DNA of 64,000 nt from Methanobacteriota archaeon (lineage in GTDB: Archaea; Thermoplasmatota; Thermoplasmata; RBG-16-68-12): contig VBLR01000114.1 in NCBI GenBank assembly GCA_005878665.1, forward strand, positions 4,165 to 68,164, written 5' to 3'. This document shows, piece after piece, positions 26,040 to 33,811 of the stretch. The stretch's first letter is position 1. Every line of letters starts with the position of its first letter. The translations under genes were made by a program, and so were the position numbers. The notes below the pieces were generated by a model. The model made no database searches. It was not told the origin of the DNA and worked only from the letters and a program-made list of their open reading frames with translations.

Positions 26040-26831
26040 ATGTCCCTTTTCGGAGTTGAAAGGCGACAACGACGCCTCGAAGGAGGCGCGGGCCGGATCT
26101 TCGTTCTCGCTCTCGACCATGGCCTCGCTGGCGGACCCCTTCCCGGAATCGAACGGCCGACGGATCTCGTACGTGGTCTGCAGGCCGTCCCATTCTCCGG
26201 GGTCCTCGTGAATCCCGGGATGGTCCGTTCCATCTCGGCCGAGATCCCGCCCGCTTGGAGCCTCATCGTGCATCTTTCTGCCGGCGCCTTGCTCGGTTCG
26301 ATGCCAGGATTCAAAGTCCTCTCCTCGACGGTGGAACATGCAGTCTCCCTCGGAGCCGACGCGGTCTCGGTCCAGATCTCGTTCGGGGACTCACGCGAGG
26401 ACCGAATGATTGCGGACGCGCGGCGCGTCGTTGACCTGGCGACATCCCTCGGCCTGCCGGTTTTTCTGATGGCCCACGCGCCCGCTGAACCCGGCGGGTC
26501 CTCCGAAGATTCCGGCGCAGCGGCTCATGCGGCGCGTGCCGCCGCCGAAGTGGGCGCATCTATCGTGCAGACGAATTTCGCGGGACCGCCCGACGGTCTG
26601 CGCGAGATCGCTCACGGCTGCCCGGTGCCATTGGTCGTCGCCGGCGGACCAAAGTGTTCGACCGAGGACACGTTCCTTGACGCCTTACGCGGGATGATGC
26701 GAGCCGGTGCGGCAGGACTTTCTGTGGGCCGTCGGGTATTTTCGGCGGCAGATCCCCCTGCGACGGCACAACGGATCGCGGACGTGATTTTCGGGAGCGT
26801 CCGGCCCTTGATCCCCGAGGCGGCGCGATGA
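26040..26831 (+). CDS. ADTH synthase-like TIM barrel with substituted catalytic residues
   Basis: A 263-residue paralogue of the ADTH synthase at 15871, colinear along its length. Asp26 (LALDHG) is kept, but the Schiff-base lysine is replaced by Gln177 (ASIVQTNFAG in place of ADIVKTLYTG) and the catalytic tyrosine by His146 (LMAHAP in place of MMYPRG). A Schiff-base aldolase reaction is therefore unlikely, while the phosphate-binding PLVVAGGPKCSTED and LSVGRRVF segments persist, so it probably still binds a sugar phosphate. It is first in the trp operon and overlaps trpE by 4 nt. ADTH synthase homologues are found beside trp genes in haloarchaea. The role here is unknown. Confidence 0.75.
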   Translation: MSLFGVERRQRRLEGGAGRIFVLALDHGLAGGPLPGIERPTDLVRGLQAVPFSGVLVNPGMVRSISAEIPPAWSLIVHLSAGALLGSMPGFKVLSSTVEHAVSLGADAVSVQISFGDSREDRMIADARRVVDLATSLGLPVFLMAHAPAEPGGSSEDSGAAAHAARAAAEVGASIVQTNFAGPPDGLREIAHGCPVPLVVAGGPKCSTEDTFLDALRGMMRAGAAGLSVGRRVFSAADPPATAQRIADVIFGSVRPLIPEAAR

Positions 26832-28147
26832 AGCGCATTCTTCTCGACTCGGGTCTCGACCCCTATGCGCTGTTCGCGGCCTCGCGCGACGATCACCCTC
26901 ACGCGTTCATCCTCGAAAGTCTCACGGGCCCTGCGCGGCTGGCGGAACACACGTTCGTCGGCTTCGATCCGGAGATCATCATTTCCTATCGGTCCGGTGT
27001 CCTGCGATCGAACGGCGAGACGGTCAAGACGAGTCGGCCTCTCGAGGCCTTGCGTTCGATCCTCGAAAAGTATGAGACGCCGGGCGTCCCGGGGCGCTAC
27101 ATCGGCGGCCTGGTCGGATACGTCTCCTATGAGTTCGTCCGGAACCTCGATTCCGTGCCTGCCCACGCCGACTCACCGTTCCCCGAGTTCGAGTTCGGCC
27201 TTTACCTCGACGGCGTCATCGTGGATCACGTCCACAAGCGATCGGAGTACTTCGCGCATGGCCGGTCCCGGTTCGAAGATCTCCCGAAGGCAACAAGGTC
27301 GACTTCCGGACTTCGCGCGGATTCACCCAAACCGCAGACGAGCCAAGAGCGGTTCATGGACGCGGTTGAGAAAGCGAGAGTGGCTGTCCACAACGGCCAA
27401 GCCTTTCAGGTCGTCCTGTCTCGCCGAGACTACGGCCGGCTGACCGGGGATCCGCTCGCCTTCTACGAAAGGCTTCGGCGACTGAACCCGAGTCCCTACA
27501 TGTACTACCTCGACTTTGGGGTGCGACGTGTGATCGGCGCGAGCCCGGAGATGCTCCTCCGGGTGGAGGATCGCACCGCGACGACGTTCCCGATTGCGGG
27601 CACGCGGCCGTTGGGCACAACCCTCCCGGAGACGGAGCGTTTCCGGGCCGAGCTACTAGCGGACGAGAAGGAGCGAGCGGAGCACTATATGCTCCTCGAC
27701 TTGGCCCGCAACGACCTCGGGAAGGTGTGTCGTTTTGGGACCGTCAAGGTGCCGCAGCGCATGACGGTGGAGCGGTACAGCCACGTCCAGCACCTCGTCT
27801 CCCGGGTGGAAGGCGAGCTCGCGCCCGGGAACGACGCACTCGACGCGTTTGCGGCGGTGTTCCCGGCCGGGACCGTGAGCGGCGCGCCGAAGCCTCGGGC
27901 GATGGAGATCCTCCATGACCTCGAAGGGACCGCACGCGGCCCTTACGCGGGGGTCGTCGGCTACCTCTCCTTGAACGGAAACGTGGATACCGCCATTGCG
28001 ATCCGGACGCTCTTCGCCGACGGGCCGATGTACTACCTACAGGCGGGTGCCGGGATCGTCGCGGACTCGGATCCGGCGAGGGAGTGGTTCGAGACGGAGC
28101 ACAAGCTCGAAGGCTTACGGGCCGCCTTGCGTGAGGCGGTCGAATGA
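26828..28147 (+). CDS. trpE: anthranilate synthase component I
   Basis: A 439-residue chorismate-utilising enzyme that makes anthranilate from chorismate with TrpG supplying ammonia. FILESLTGP near residue 30 matches the LLES feedback element that binds tryptophan, so end-product inhibition is likely. Catalytic-domain motifs include VVLSRRDY, SPYMYYLDF, IGASPEMLLR, TFPIAGTRPLG, DEKERAEHYMLLDLARNDLG, GTVSGAPKPRAMEI and LQAGAGIVADSDP. ATG 26828 overlaps the preceding stop, and the stop overlaps trpG. Confidence 0.95.
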   Translation: MKRILLDSGLDPYALFAASRDDHPHAFILESLTGPARLAEHTFVGFDPEIIISYRSGVLRSNGETVKTSRPLEALRSILEKYETPGVPGRYIGGLVGYVSYEFVRNLDSVPAHADSPFPEFEFGLYLDGVIVDHVHKRSEYFAHGRSRFEDLPKATRSTSGLRADSPKPQTSQERFMDAVEKARVAVHNGQAFQVVLSRRDYGRLTGDPLAFYERLRRLNPSPYMYYLDFGVRRVIGASPEMLLRVEDRTATTFPIAGTRPLGTTLPETERFRAELLADEKERAEHYMLLDLARNDLGKVCRFGTVKVPQRMTVERYSHVQHLVSRVEGELAPGNDALDAFAAVFPAGTVSGAPKPRAMEILHDLEGTARGPYAGVVGYLSLNGNVDTAIAIRTLFADGPMYYLQAGAGIVADSDPAREWFETEHKLEGLRAALREAVE

Positions 28148-28725
28148 AGGTCCTCATCATCGACAACTACGACTCATTCGTGTACAACCTGTACCAAGAG
28201 ATCGGGGAAATCGGCGCGGATCCGGTCGTCTATCGCAACGACGGAATTACATTGAAAGAGGTGCGGCTGCTTGCGCCTGATGCGATCGTCCTCTCTCCCG
28301 GGCCGGGCCATCCGGCCAACCCACGGGATTTCGGTGTGTGCCGGAACATTCTCGCGGAGTTGAGCCCCACCACCCCGACGCTGGGCGTCTGTCTCGGCCA
28401 TCAGGGTATCGGGACGGCGTACGGCGGGAAGGTAGGTCACGCGCTGCGAATCCTGCACGGGAAGACGAGTCTCGTCCGACACGATGGCCGCACGATCTTC
28501 GAGGGTCTTCCGAATCCCATCACGGCCGGGCGCTACCATTCGCTCGCGATTGACCGCGGAGCGTTGCCCCAGGAGCTCGAAGTCAGCGCGACTTCCGACG
28601 ACGGCGAGATTATGGCCGTGCGGCACCGCCGTTATCCGATTGAAGGCGTCCAATTCCATCCCGAGTCAATCCTCACACCGGAAGGGCCGGGGCTTCTCCG
28701 AAACTTCCTCAAGGAGGCCAAGTGA
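28144..28725 (+). CDS. trpG: anthranilate synthase glutamine amidotransferase component
   Basis: A 193-residue class I glutamine amidotransferase. The catalytic Cys sits in LGVCLGHQGIG (about residue 80) and the His-Glu pair in IEGVQFHPESILTPEG near the C terminus. LSPGPGHPANPRDFG forms the oxyanion region. It hydrolyses glutamine and passes ammonia to TrpE. The start and stop overlap trpE and trpD by 4 nt, as expected for tight coupling of complex subunits. Confidence 0.95.
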   Translation: MKVLIIDNYDSFVYNLYQEIGEIGADPVVYRNDGITLKEVRLLAPDAIVLSPGPGHPANPRDFGVCRNILAELSPTTPTLGVCLGHQGIGTAYGGKVGHALRILHGKTSLVRHDGRTIFEGLPNPITAGRYHSLAIDRGALPQELEVSATSDDGEIMAVRHRRYPIEGVQFHPESILTPEGPGLLRNFLKEAK

Positions 28726-29771
28726 TGATTCAGGATGCGATCGGAGACCTCGCGACGGGCGCATCTCTCGGCTTCGAGCGCGCGTACGCTGCGATGGCGG
28801 AGATCATGGATTCGCAGGCGACCCCCGCGCAAATCGGCGCGTTCCTGATGGGACTCCGGATGAAAGGCGAGGGACCCGATGAGATTGCGGGCATGGCAAC
28901 GGCGATGCGGGATCGGTCGGTTCGCATTCGGTCGCGCGAGGACGGGCGCGTTGTCGACCTGTGTGGGACAGGCGGAGCTCGGTTGACCACGTTCAACGTC
29001 TCCACGATAGCAATGTTCGTCGTCGCGGCCGCCGGCGTGAGAGTGGCGAAGCACGGAAATCGAGCGGTCACCAGCCGCTGCGGGAGCGCGGACTTGCTCG
29101 AGGCCCTCGGAGCCCGTGTGGACCTGGAGCCGTCGGAGGTCGAGCGGATTCTCGAGGCCCACGGTCTTTGTTTCATGTTCGCCCCGAAGTTCCATCCCGC
29201 CATGCAGCACGCGATGGGGCCGCGCAGGGAGCTGGGCGTGCGCACCGTCTTCAACATCCTCGGACCCCTGACGAACCCGGCGGGCGCGAAAGGCCACCTC
29301 CTCGGGGTCTTCAGCCCGGATCTAGTGCCGCTCGTGTCAAAGGTGGCCGTCCGCCTCGGGATTGAGCACGCCCTTGTGGTCCACGGCCAAGCGGGGATGG
29401 ACGAGATTTGCCTTTGCTGCCCGACGATCGTCGGAGAGGTGGCCGACGGCCGGACGCGGCAATTCCTGCTGAAGCCGGCGGACTTCGGCTTCGATCGCGC
29501 GGACTCGAGGGACTTGGCGGGGGCGGAGCCGGAGACCGCGGCCAAGGAGGCCGTGCGGATTCTGCGAGGCGAACGCGGGCCGAAGCGAGAGATGCTCCTG
29601 GCCAACGCGGCGGGCGGTATCTACGTTTCCGGGAAGGTGGATTCCCTCCCGGAAGCACTCCCCCTTGCGGTGGAGGCCCTCGACTCGGGGAGGGCGTTCG
29701 AAACCTTGCGTACCTTCGTGAAGGCCACCGGAGGAAATTTGTCGAAGGTGGAGGACGATGGACACCCTTGA
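28722..29771 (+). CDS. trpD: anthranilate phosphoribosyltransferase
   Basis: A 349-residue TrpD transferring phosphoribose from PRPP to anthranilate. The PRPP loop VVDLCGTGGARLTTFNVST is followed by VAKHGNRAVTSRCGSADLLEALG. The Mg2+ and anthranilate regions include FMFAPKFHPAMQHA and RTVFNILGPLTNPAG. The 'GTGGD' loop Asp appears as Ala-Arg (GTGGARLTTFN), a mild variation seen by eye. The 3' end overlaps trpC by 14 nt. Confidence 0.95.
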   Translation: MMIQDAIGDLATGASLGFERAYAAMAEIMDSQATPAQIGAFLMGLRMKGEGPDEIAGMATAMRDRSVRIRSREDGRVVDLCGTGGARLTTFNVSTIAMFVVAAAGVRVAKHGNRAVTSRCGSADLLEALGARVDLEPSEVERILEAHGLCFMFAPKFHPAMQHAMGPRRELGVRTVFNILGPLTNPAGAKGHLLGVFSPDLVPLVSKVAVRLGIEHALVVHGQAGMDEICLCCPTIVGEVADGRTRQFLLKPADFGFDRADSRDLAGAEPETAAKEAVRILRGERGPKREMLLANAAGGIYVSGKVDSLPEALPLAVEALDSGRAFETLRTFVKATGGNLSKVEDDGHP

Positions 29772-30525
29772 GCGCCTCGTGGTGAACGCGGAGACCCTTC
29801 TCAGGGAAGGCTACTACGACGTGCGAGGCGAAACGCTCCGGAGTCCATCCTTCTTGGGCGCTTTGGCCGCGTCGGCTCGGTCCTCGGATGTGATTGCGGA
29901 AATCAAGTTCGCATCGCCGGGCATGCGGAGCCCGAGAGATGTGGCGGAGTTCGATGCCATCTTGAACGGGATAGTCGCGGCGAAACCACTCGGGCTCTCC
30001 GTCCTCGCAGAGCCCAAGATCTTCGGCGGGAGTATCGACTTCGTATCGCGCGCGGCTCGCACGGGTCTCCCCGTCCTCATGAAGGATGTCGTCATCGACT
30101 CGAGGCAGATCGATGCCGCGGCACGTTGCGGGGCTTCCGCTCTGTTGCTCATTGAGACGCTCGCGCGCGGGGGGCACTCTCATCGGCGGATCGACAGGCT
30201 CATCGATGAGGCCCATGATCGAAAGGTCGAAGTCGTACTCGAGGTCCACACGCTTGAGGAGTGGGATGCGGCGGTCGAGACACCGGCCGATATCCTGGGG
30301 GTCAACAATCGCAGCCTTGCGACCCTGGCAATTGACCTGGGGACGACACCACGCATTCTCGGGGAGCGGCGGAAGGATCGACCCGTCATCGCCATGAGCG
30401 GGATTGAGACGCGAAGGCAGGTGGACACCATGCTCCAAGCCGGGGCCGACGCCGTCCTGGTCGGCACATCGATCATGCATCACGATGAGCCCGCGAAAAA
30501 GCTCCAGGAGCTGCAGCATGGTTGA
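29758..30525 (+). CDS. trpC: indole-3-glycerol phosphate synthase
   Basis: A 255-residue TIM barrel closing CdRP to indole-3-glycerol phosphate. The catalytic lysines are in AEIKFASPG and [13 protein letters not shown], the glutamate in [12 protein letters not shown], and the phosphate-binding Asn in LGVNNRSL, with SGIETRRQV and VLVGTSIM at the end. No TrpF domain is fused to it, although PRA isomerase would supply its substrate. It overlaps both trpD and trpB. Confidence 0.94.
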   Translation: MDTLERLVVNAETLLREGYYDVRGETLRSPSFLGALAASARSSDVIAEIKFASPGMRSPRDVAEFDAILNGIVAAKPLGLSVLAEPKIFGGSIDFVSRAARTGLPVLMKDVVIDSRQIDAAARCGASALLLIETLARGGHSHRRIDRLIDEAHDRKVEVVLEVHTLEEWDAAVETPADILGVNNRSLATLAIDLGTTPRILGERRKDRPVIAMSGIETRRQVDTMLQAGADAVLVGTSIMHHDEPAKKLQELQHG

Positions 30526-31717
30526 CGCGTACATCGTCCGGAAGAGAGGATACTTCGGACAATTCGGGGGGCAGTACGTGCCGGAGACGCTCATGCCCGC
30601 GTTGCACGAGCTCGAGGCGGCGTACGAGGAGGCAAAAGAGGATCCGGCGTTCCTGGAGGAACTCGAATCGTACTATCGACACTACGGCGGACGCCCGACG
30701 CCCCTCTACCTCGCCCGACGCCTGACGGACCACATCGGAGGGGCGCAGATCTATCTGAAGCGGGAAGACCTCTGCCATGGCGGAGCCCACAAGTTCAACA
30801 ACGTCATGGGCCAGGCCCTCCTCGCCCGTCGCATGGGGAAGAAGCGCGTGATCGCAGAGACGGGCGCGGGCCAGCATGGCGTCGCCACCGCGATGGTCGG
30901 GGCAGTCCTCGGTCTGCCCGTCGAGGTGTACATGGGCGCCGCCGACATGCAACGACAATCCCTCAATGTATTTCGGATGAGGCTCCTCGGCGCGACCGTG
31001 CACCGCGTCGAACAAGGTAGCCGGACGCTGAAGGACGCCATTAACGAGGCGCTGCGGGATTGGGTGACGAACGTCGAGAACACGTACTACCTCCTCGGAA
31101 GCGTCGTGGGCCCGCATCCGTATCCGACAATCGTGCGAGACTTTCAGAGTGTCATCGGCCGAGAGATCCGAGAGCAGAGCCTCGAACGCAACGGCCGACT
31201 TCCCGACCTTCTCGTCGCGTGCGTCGGCGGCGGAAGCAACGCGATGGGGACGTTCGCGCCTTTCCTCGATGATGAACGAGTCGAGCTGCTCGGTGTCGAG
31301 GCAGGCGGCCGTGGAATGTCGCCGGGGGAACATTCGGCCTCTCTGACGGGGGGCCGCCCCGGGGTCTTACACGGAGCCCGATCGTACGTCCTTCAGGACG
31401 ACGACGGGCAAGTGCTTGAGACACATAGCATCTCCGCGGGCCTCGACTACCCCGGCGTCGGCCCGCAGCTATCCGCGTTGAAAGATATAAAGCGCGCGTC
31501 CTTTGTGGCGGTCACCGACAAACAGGCTCTCGAGGGGTTCCACGCCCTCGCGACGTATGAGGGAATCCTACCTGCGCTCGAGCCCGCTCACGCCGTGTTC
31601 GTAGCGATGCAGAAGGCGCGGGAGATGAAGCGCGACGAAGTCGTTGTCGTCACGGTCTCCGGTCGAGGGGACAAGGACATGGCCACGGTGGCCGATTCGA
31701 TGGGAGTGAAAGTCTGA
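30518..31717 (+). CDS. trpB: tryptophan synthase beta subunit
   Basis: A 399-residue PLP enzyme condensing indole with serine. The PLP lysine is in [20 protein letters not shown], which differs from the common NHTGAHKINN by a Gly for Thr and Phe for Ile. The general-acid Glu is in [14 protein letters not shown], and the phosphate cup is [12 protein letters not shown]. The N terminus [19 protein letters not shown] is of the TrpB1 type that pairs with TrpA. ATG 30518 overlaps the trpC stop. The stop TGA lies in CTGA, which appears to hold the trpA start. Confidence 0.95.
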   Translation: MVDAYIVRKRGYFGQFGGQYVPETLMPALHELEAAYEEAKEDPAFLEELESYYRHYGGRPTPLYLARRLTDHIGGAQIYLKREDLCHGGAHKFNNVMGQALLARRMGKKRVIAETGAGQHGVATAMVGAVLGLPVEVYMGAADMQRQSLNVFRMRLLGATVHRVEQGSRTLKDAINEALRDWVTNVENTYYLLGSVVGPHPYPTIVRDFQSVIGREIREQSLERNGRLPDLLVACVGGGSNAMGTFAPFLDDERVELLGVEAGGRGMSPGEHSASLTGGRPGVLHGARSYVLQDDDGQVLETHSISAGLDYPGVGPQLSALKDIKRASFVAVTDKQALEGFHALATYEGILPALEPAHAVFVAMQKAREMKRDEVVVVTVSGRGDKDMATVADSMGVKV

Positions 31718-32538
31718 GCCGCATCTCGAACGCATTCCGCCGCGCCGCGGCGGAGAGTCGCGCCGCCTTCGTCGTCTACCTGATGGCCGGCGACCCTGAC
31801 CTCCGGATGACGGAATCGCTCGCAACGGCCTGCGAAGCGGGAGGGGCGGATCTCCTAGAGCTCGGCATCCCCTTCTCCGACCCCATCGCCGATGGTCCCG
31901 AGATTCAGGAGGCTGGGCAACGGGCTCTTCGTGCCGGGACGCGTCCGCGCGACGTCATCGGCCTGGCGGCGCGCATCCGTCAAGAGACGGAGATCCCGCT
32001 CGTCCTCATGACATACATGAACCCGGTCCTCGCGATGGGTCTTCCGACGTTCGCCGAACGAGCCGCGAGCGCGGGGGTCGACGGGGTCGTCGTCCCAGAC
32101 CTTTCTCTTGAGGCCTCGCCCGAGATCCGAGAGCCGCTCGACGCGCACGGCGTCGACATGATTCAGCTCGTCGCGCCGTCCACCCCGCCCACGAGGGCTG
32201 CTGCGATCGCGGACGCCTCCCGCGGGTTCCTGTACGTCGTCGCAAGGTACGGGACCACGGGTGCGCGATCGAGCCTGCCGGAGGACCTGAGGGGTCGAAT
32301 TGCCGCCCTTCACCGGGTTTCGTCCCTCCCTCTCGGTGTGGGCTTCGGAGTAACGACTGGTGCTCATGTCCGAGCGGTTGCGGCCGCTGGTGCGGACGGG
32401 GTCGTCGTCGGGAGTTCGATTGTACGTCGTGCGGCAGAGCGCCGCGATCCGGAGGATCTCCGAAAATTCGTCGCCGAACTCGCTACGGGACTTGCCGTCG
32501 AGCGGACGACCTCCTCCATTTCTTCGAGCAAACGATAG
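31714..32538 (+). CDS. trpA: tryptophan synthase alpha subunit, apparent CTG start
   Basis: A 274-residue TIM barrel that cleaves indole-3-glycerol phosphate. The catalytic Glu and Asp are in [16 protein letters not shown] and [12 protein letters not shown]; the phosphate site is [12 protein letters not shown] and VVVGSSIV. The first ATG in frame is 31783, but the 23 codons before it read [13 protein letters not shown] then [10 protein letters not shown], the normal TrpA N terminus. The only way to include them is CTG 31714, which overlaps the trpB stop (CTGA) and lies 7 nt after GGGAG (31702-31706). This repeats the layout at aroA. It is the last gene of the trp operon. Confidence 0.92.
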   Translation: MSRISNAFRRAAAESRAAFVVYLMAGDPDLRMTESLATACEAGGADLLELGIPFSDPIADGPEIQEAGQRALRAGTRPRDVIGLAARIRQETEIPLVLMTYMNPVLAMGLPTFAERAASAGVDGVVVPDLSLEASPEIREPLDAHGVDMIQLVAPSTPPTRAAAIADASRGFLYVVARYGTTGARSSLPEDLRGRIAALHRVSSLPLGVGFGVTTGAHVRAVAAAGADGVVVGSSIVRRAAERRDPEDLRKFVAELATGLAVERTTSSISSSKR

Positions 32539-32706
32539 GTGAGTTCGATCCCTCCGGGGGCCGACGCACCAGGCCGAGTGCGAGGTCTTGTTGGTGACGC
32601 CGTTCAATTCGACGGCCTTGGTCGCTGCTCCTCGGATTCCGGCCGCCGTCGGCGGTGAAGATGTCTTTGTGAGAGAAGAGAGAGCGCCAACCGATTTGCG
32701 CGCGAC

Positions 32707-33135
32707 TCAGTGCGTGTGCGCATGACCCTGGTGGGATTCGTGCTGGTCAGGAGCTTCCTCGCCTTTCGGGTTGAAGCTCTGGCCGCATCCGCAGGTCGAC
32801 CAGTTGTTCGGGTTGCTCACGAGGAAGCCGCTGCCTGCGACGCTCTCCGCGTAGTCCACGTTCGAGCCGTCGAGGTATTCCTTGCTGTTGCCGTCGACGA
32901 GGACCTTGAGCCCGTGGACTTGGACGACCTCATCGTCCTCGTGGATCTTCCGGTCGAGCGCGAGACCATAGCGGAAGCCGGAGCAGCCGCCGCCCGCGAC
33001 ATACATACGGAGATACGTGTCTTCGAGAGAGCCCAACGCTTGGCCGGTCTCCGGATCGGACCTCTGGATGAGCTCCTTGACCTTGTTCGCTGCGGTTTCG
33101 GTCAGGGTGACCTGGATCATTGCACTACCCCGCAT
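32707..33135 (-). CDS. HesB/IscA-type iron-sulfur cluster assembly protein
   Basis: A 142-residue A-type carrier. The three conserved cysteines are in VAGGGCSGFRYGL and STCGCGQSF, and the FLVSNPNNWSTCGCG region is typical. It carries Fe-S clusters to target proteins. A short His-rich C-terminal tail (HESHQGHAHTH) is added beyond the family core and could bind metal. ATG 33135 is 26 nt from a TTAAATAAC box, so it is probably leaderless; ATG 33120 (MIQVTLTE) is an alternative that matches the family start. It is convergent with trpA, and the 168-nt gap between them shows nothing recognisable. Confidence 0.9.
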   Translation of the reverse strand: MRGSAMIQVTLTETAANKVKELIQRSDPETGQALGSLEDTYLRMYVAGGGCSGFRYGLALDRKIHEDDEVVQVHGLKVLVDGNSKEYLDGSNVDYAESVAGSGFLVSNPNNWSTCGCGQSFNPKGEEAPDQHESHQGHAHTH

Positions 33136-33155
33136 CCTCCGAACACGATGACGCC

Positions 33156-33165
33156 GTTATTTAAC
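33156..33165 (-). promoter_or_regulatory. TATA box of the HesB/IscA gene
   Basis: GTTAAATAAC is a near-palindromic AT element centred about 26 nt upstream of ATG 33135 on the minus strand. Confidence 0.55.
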
Positions 33166-33206
33166 CCTTTGGTGGTTAGTTGCGCGACTCCGAGGATCAG
33201 GGGTGG

Positions 33207-33677
33207 TCATTCGAGCGATTTTCCCATATACCGGCGTTCCGCCCGGAATCCCAGGCTCTCGTAGACGTGGCGGGCGCGGGCGTTCGTCTCGGAAACTTCG
33301 AGCTTGATTTTTCGATACCCTCGCTGCCGAGCCCAGTCGCTCGCCCACTCGACGAGGAATTTCCCGACGCCCTTCCCGCGCCGATCCGGGGCGACCCAGA
33401 CATCGTAGATGAAACCCTGGGCCTCCGGGGTGATGAAACCGCCCTCGCCGAGGATCACATACCCGAGGAGCTCGTGGTCCGCCGTCTCGGCGATCCAACG
33501 CTCCGTTCGGTCCCCTGCCATGTACGGTTCGATTTTCTTTCGGAAATGGGCTTCCCACTTGTCGCGATTCAGACGGGCACGTTCGTCCGCGGGGATGTCG
33601 TCCCAGACCGTCTGAAGGGTGGCTCGCCACATGACGTCGTCGTCCGCTCGTCGGGCCCGGCGCATACGGACGTCCAT
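33207..33677 (-). CDS. GNAT family N-acetyltransferase
   Basis: A 156-residue GNAT protein. The acetyl-CoA loop is VWVAPDRRGKGVGKFLVEWA, followed by IKLEVSETNARARHVYESLGF and a C-terminal ERRYMGKSL strand, a RimI-like arrangement. The substrate is unknown. ATG 33677 (MDVRMRRARRADDD) was chosen as the natural fold start, with a GAGATACCG element about 25 nt upstream; the frame stays open to ATG 33749. It is transcribed divergently from the large TPR gene. Confidence 0.82.
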   Translation of the reverse strand: MDVRMRRARRADDDVMWRATLQTVWDDIPADERARLNRDKWEAHFRKKIEPYMAGDRTERWIAETADHELLGYVILGEGGFITPEAQGFIYDVWVAPDRRGKGVGKFLVEWASDWARQRGYRKIKLEVSETNARARHVYESLGFRAERRYMGKSLE

Positions 33678-33781
33678 GGTACGCCCCGTCGCGACACGGT
33701 ATCTCGGTCCATGAACATGTCGGCCTCTCATGAGAAACGCATGACACAAAAATTCGAACGGTCATCATTCAGTGCCCAGCT

Positions 33782-33789
33782 TTTATATG
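33782..33789 (+). promoter_or_regulatory. TATA box of the TPR operon
   Basis: TTTATATG is centred 26 nt upstream of GTG 33812, giving a leaderless transcript for the three TPR genes. Confidence 0.6.
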
Positions 33790-33811
33790 ACCCTCGGCCG
33801 TTGTTGCGGCT

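Noticed and set aside
32539..32706. Possible extra gene or RNA between trpA and the HesB gene
   Set aside because: There is no frame with a plausible start and domain, and no convincing inverted repeat; it is simply a convergent gap.
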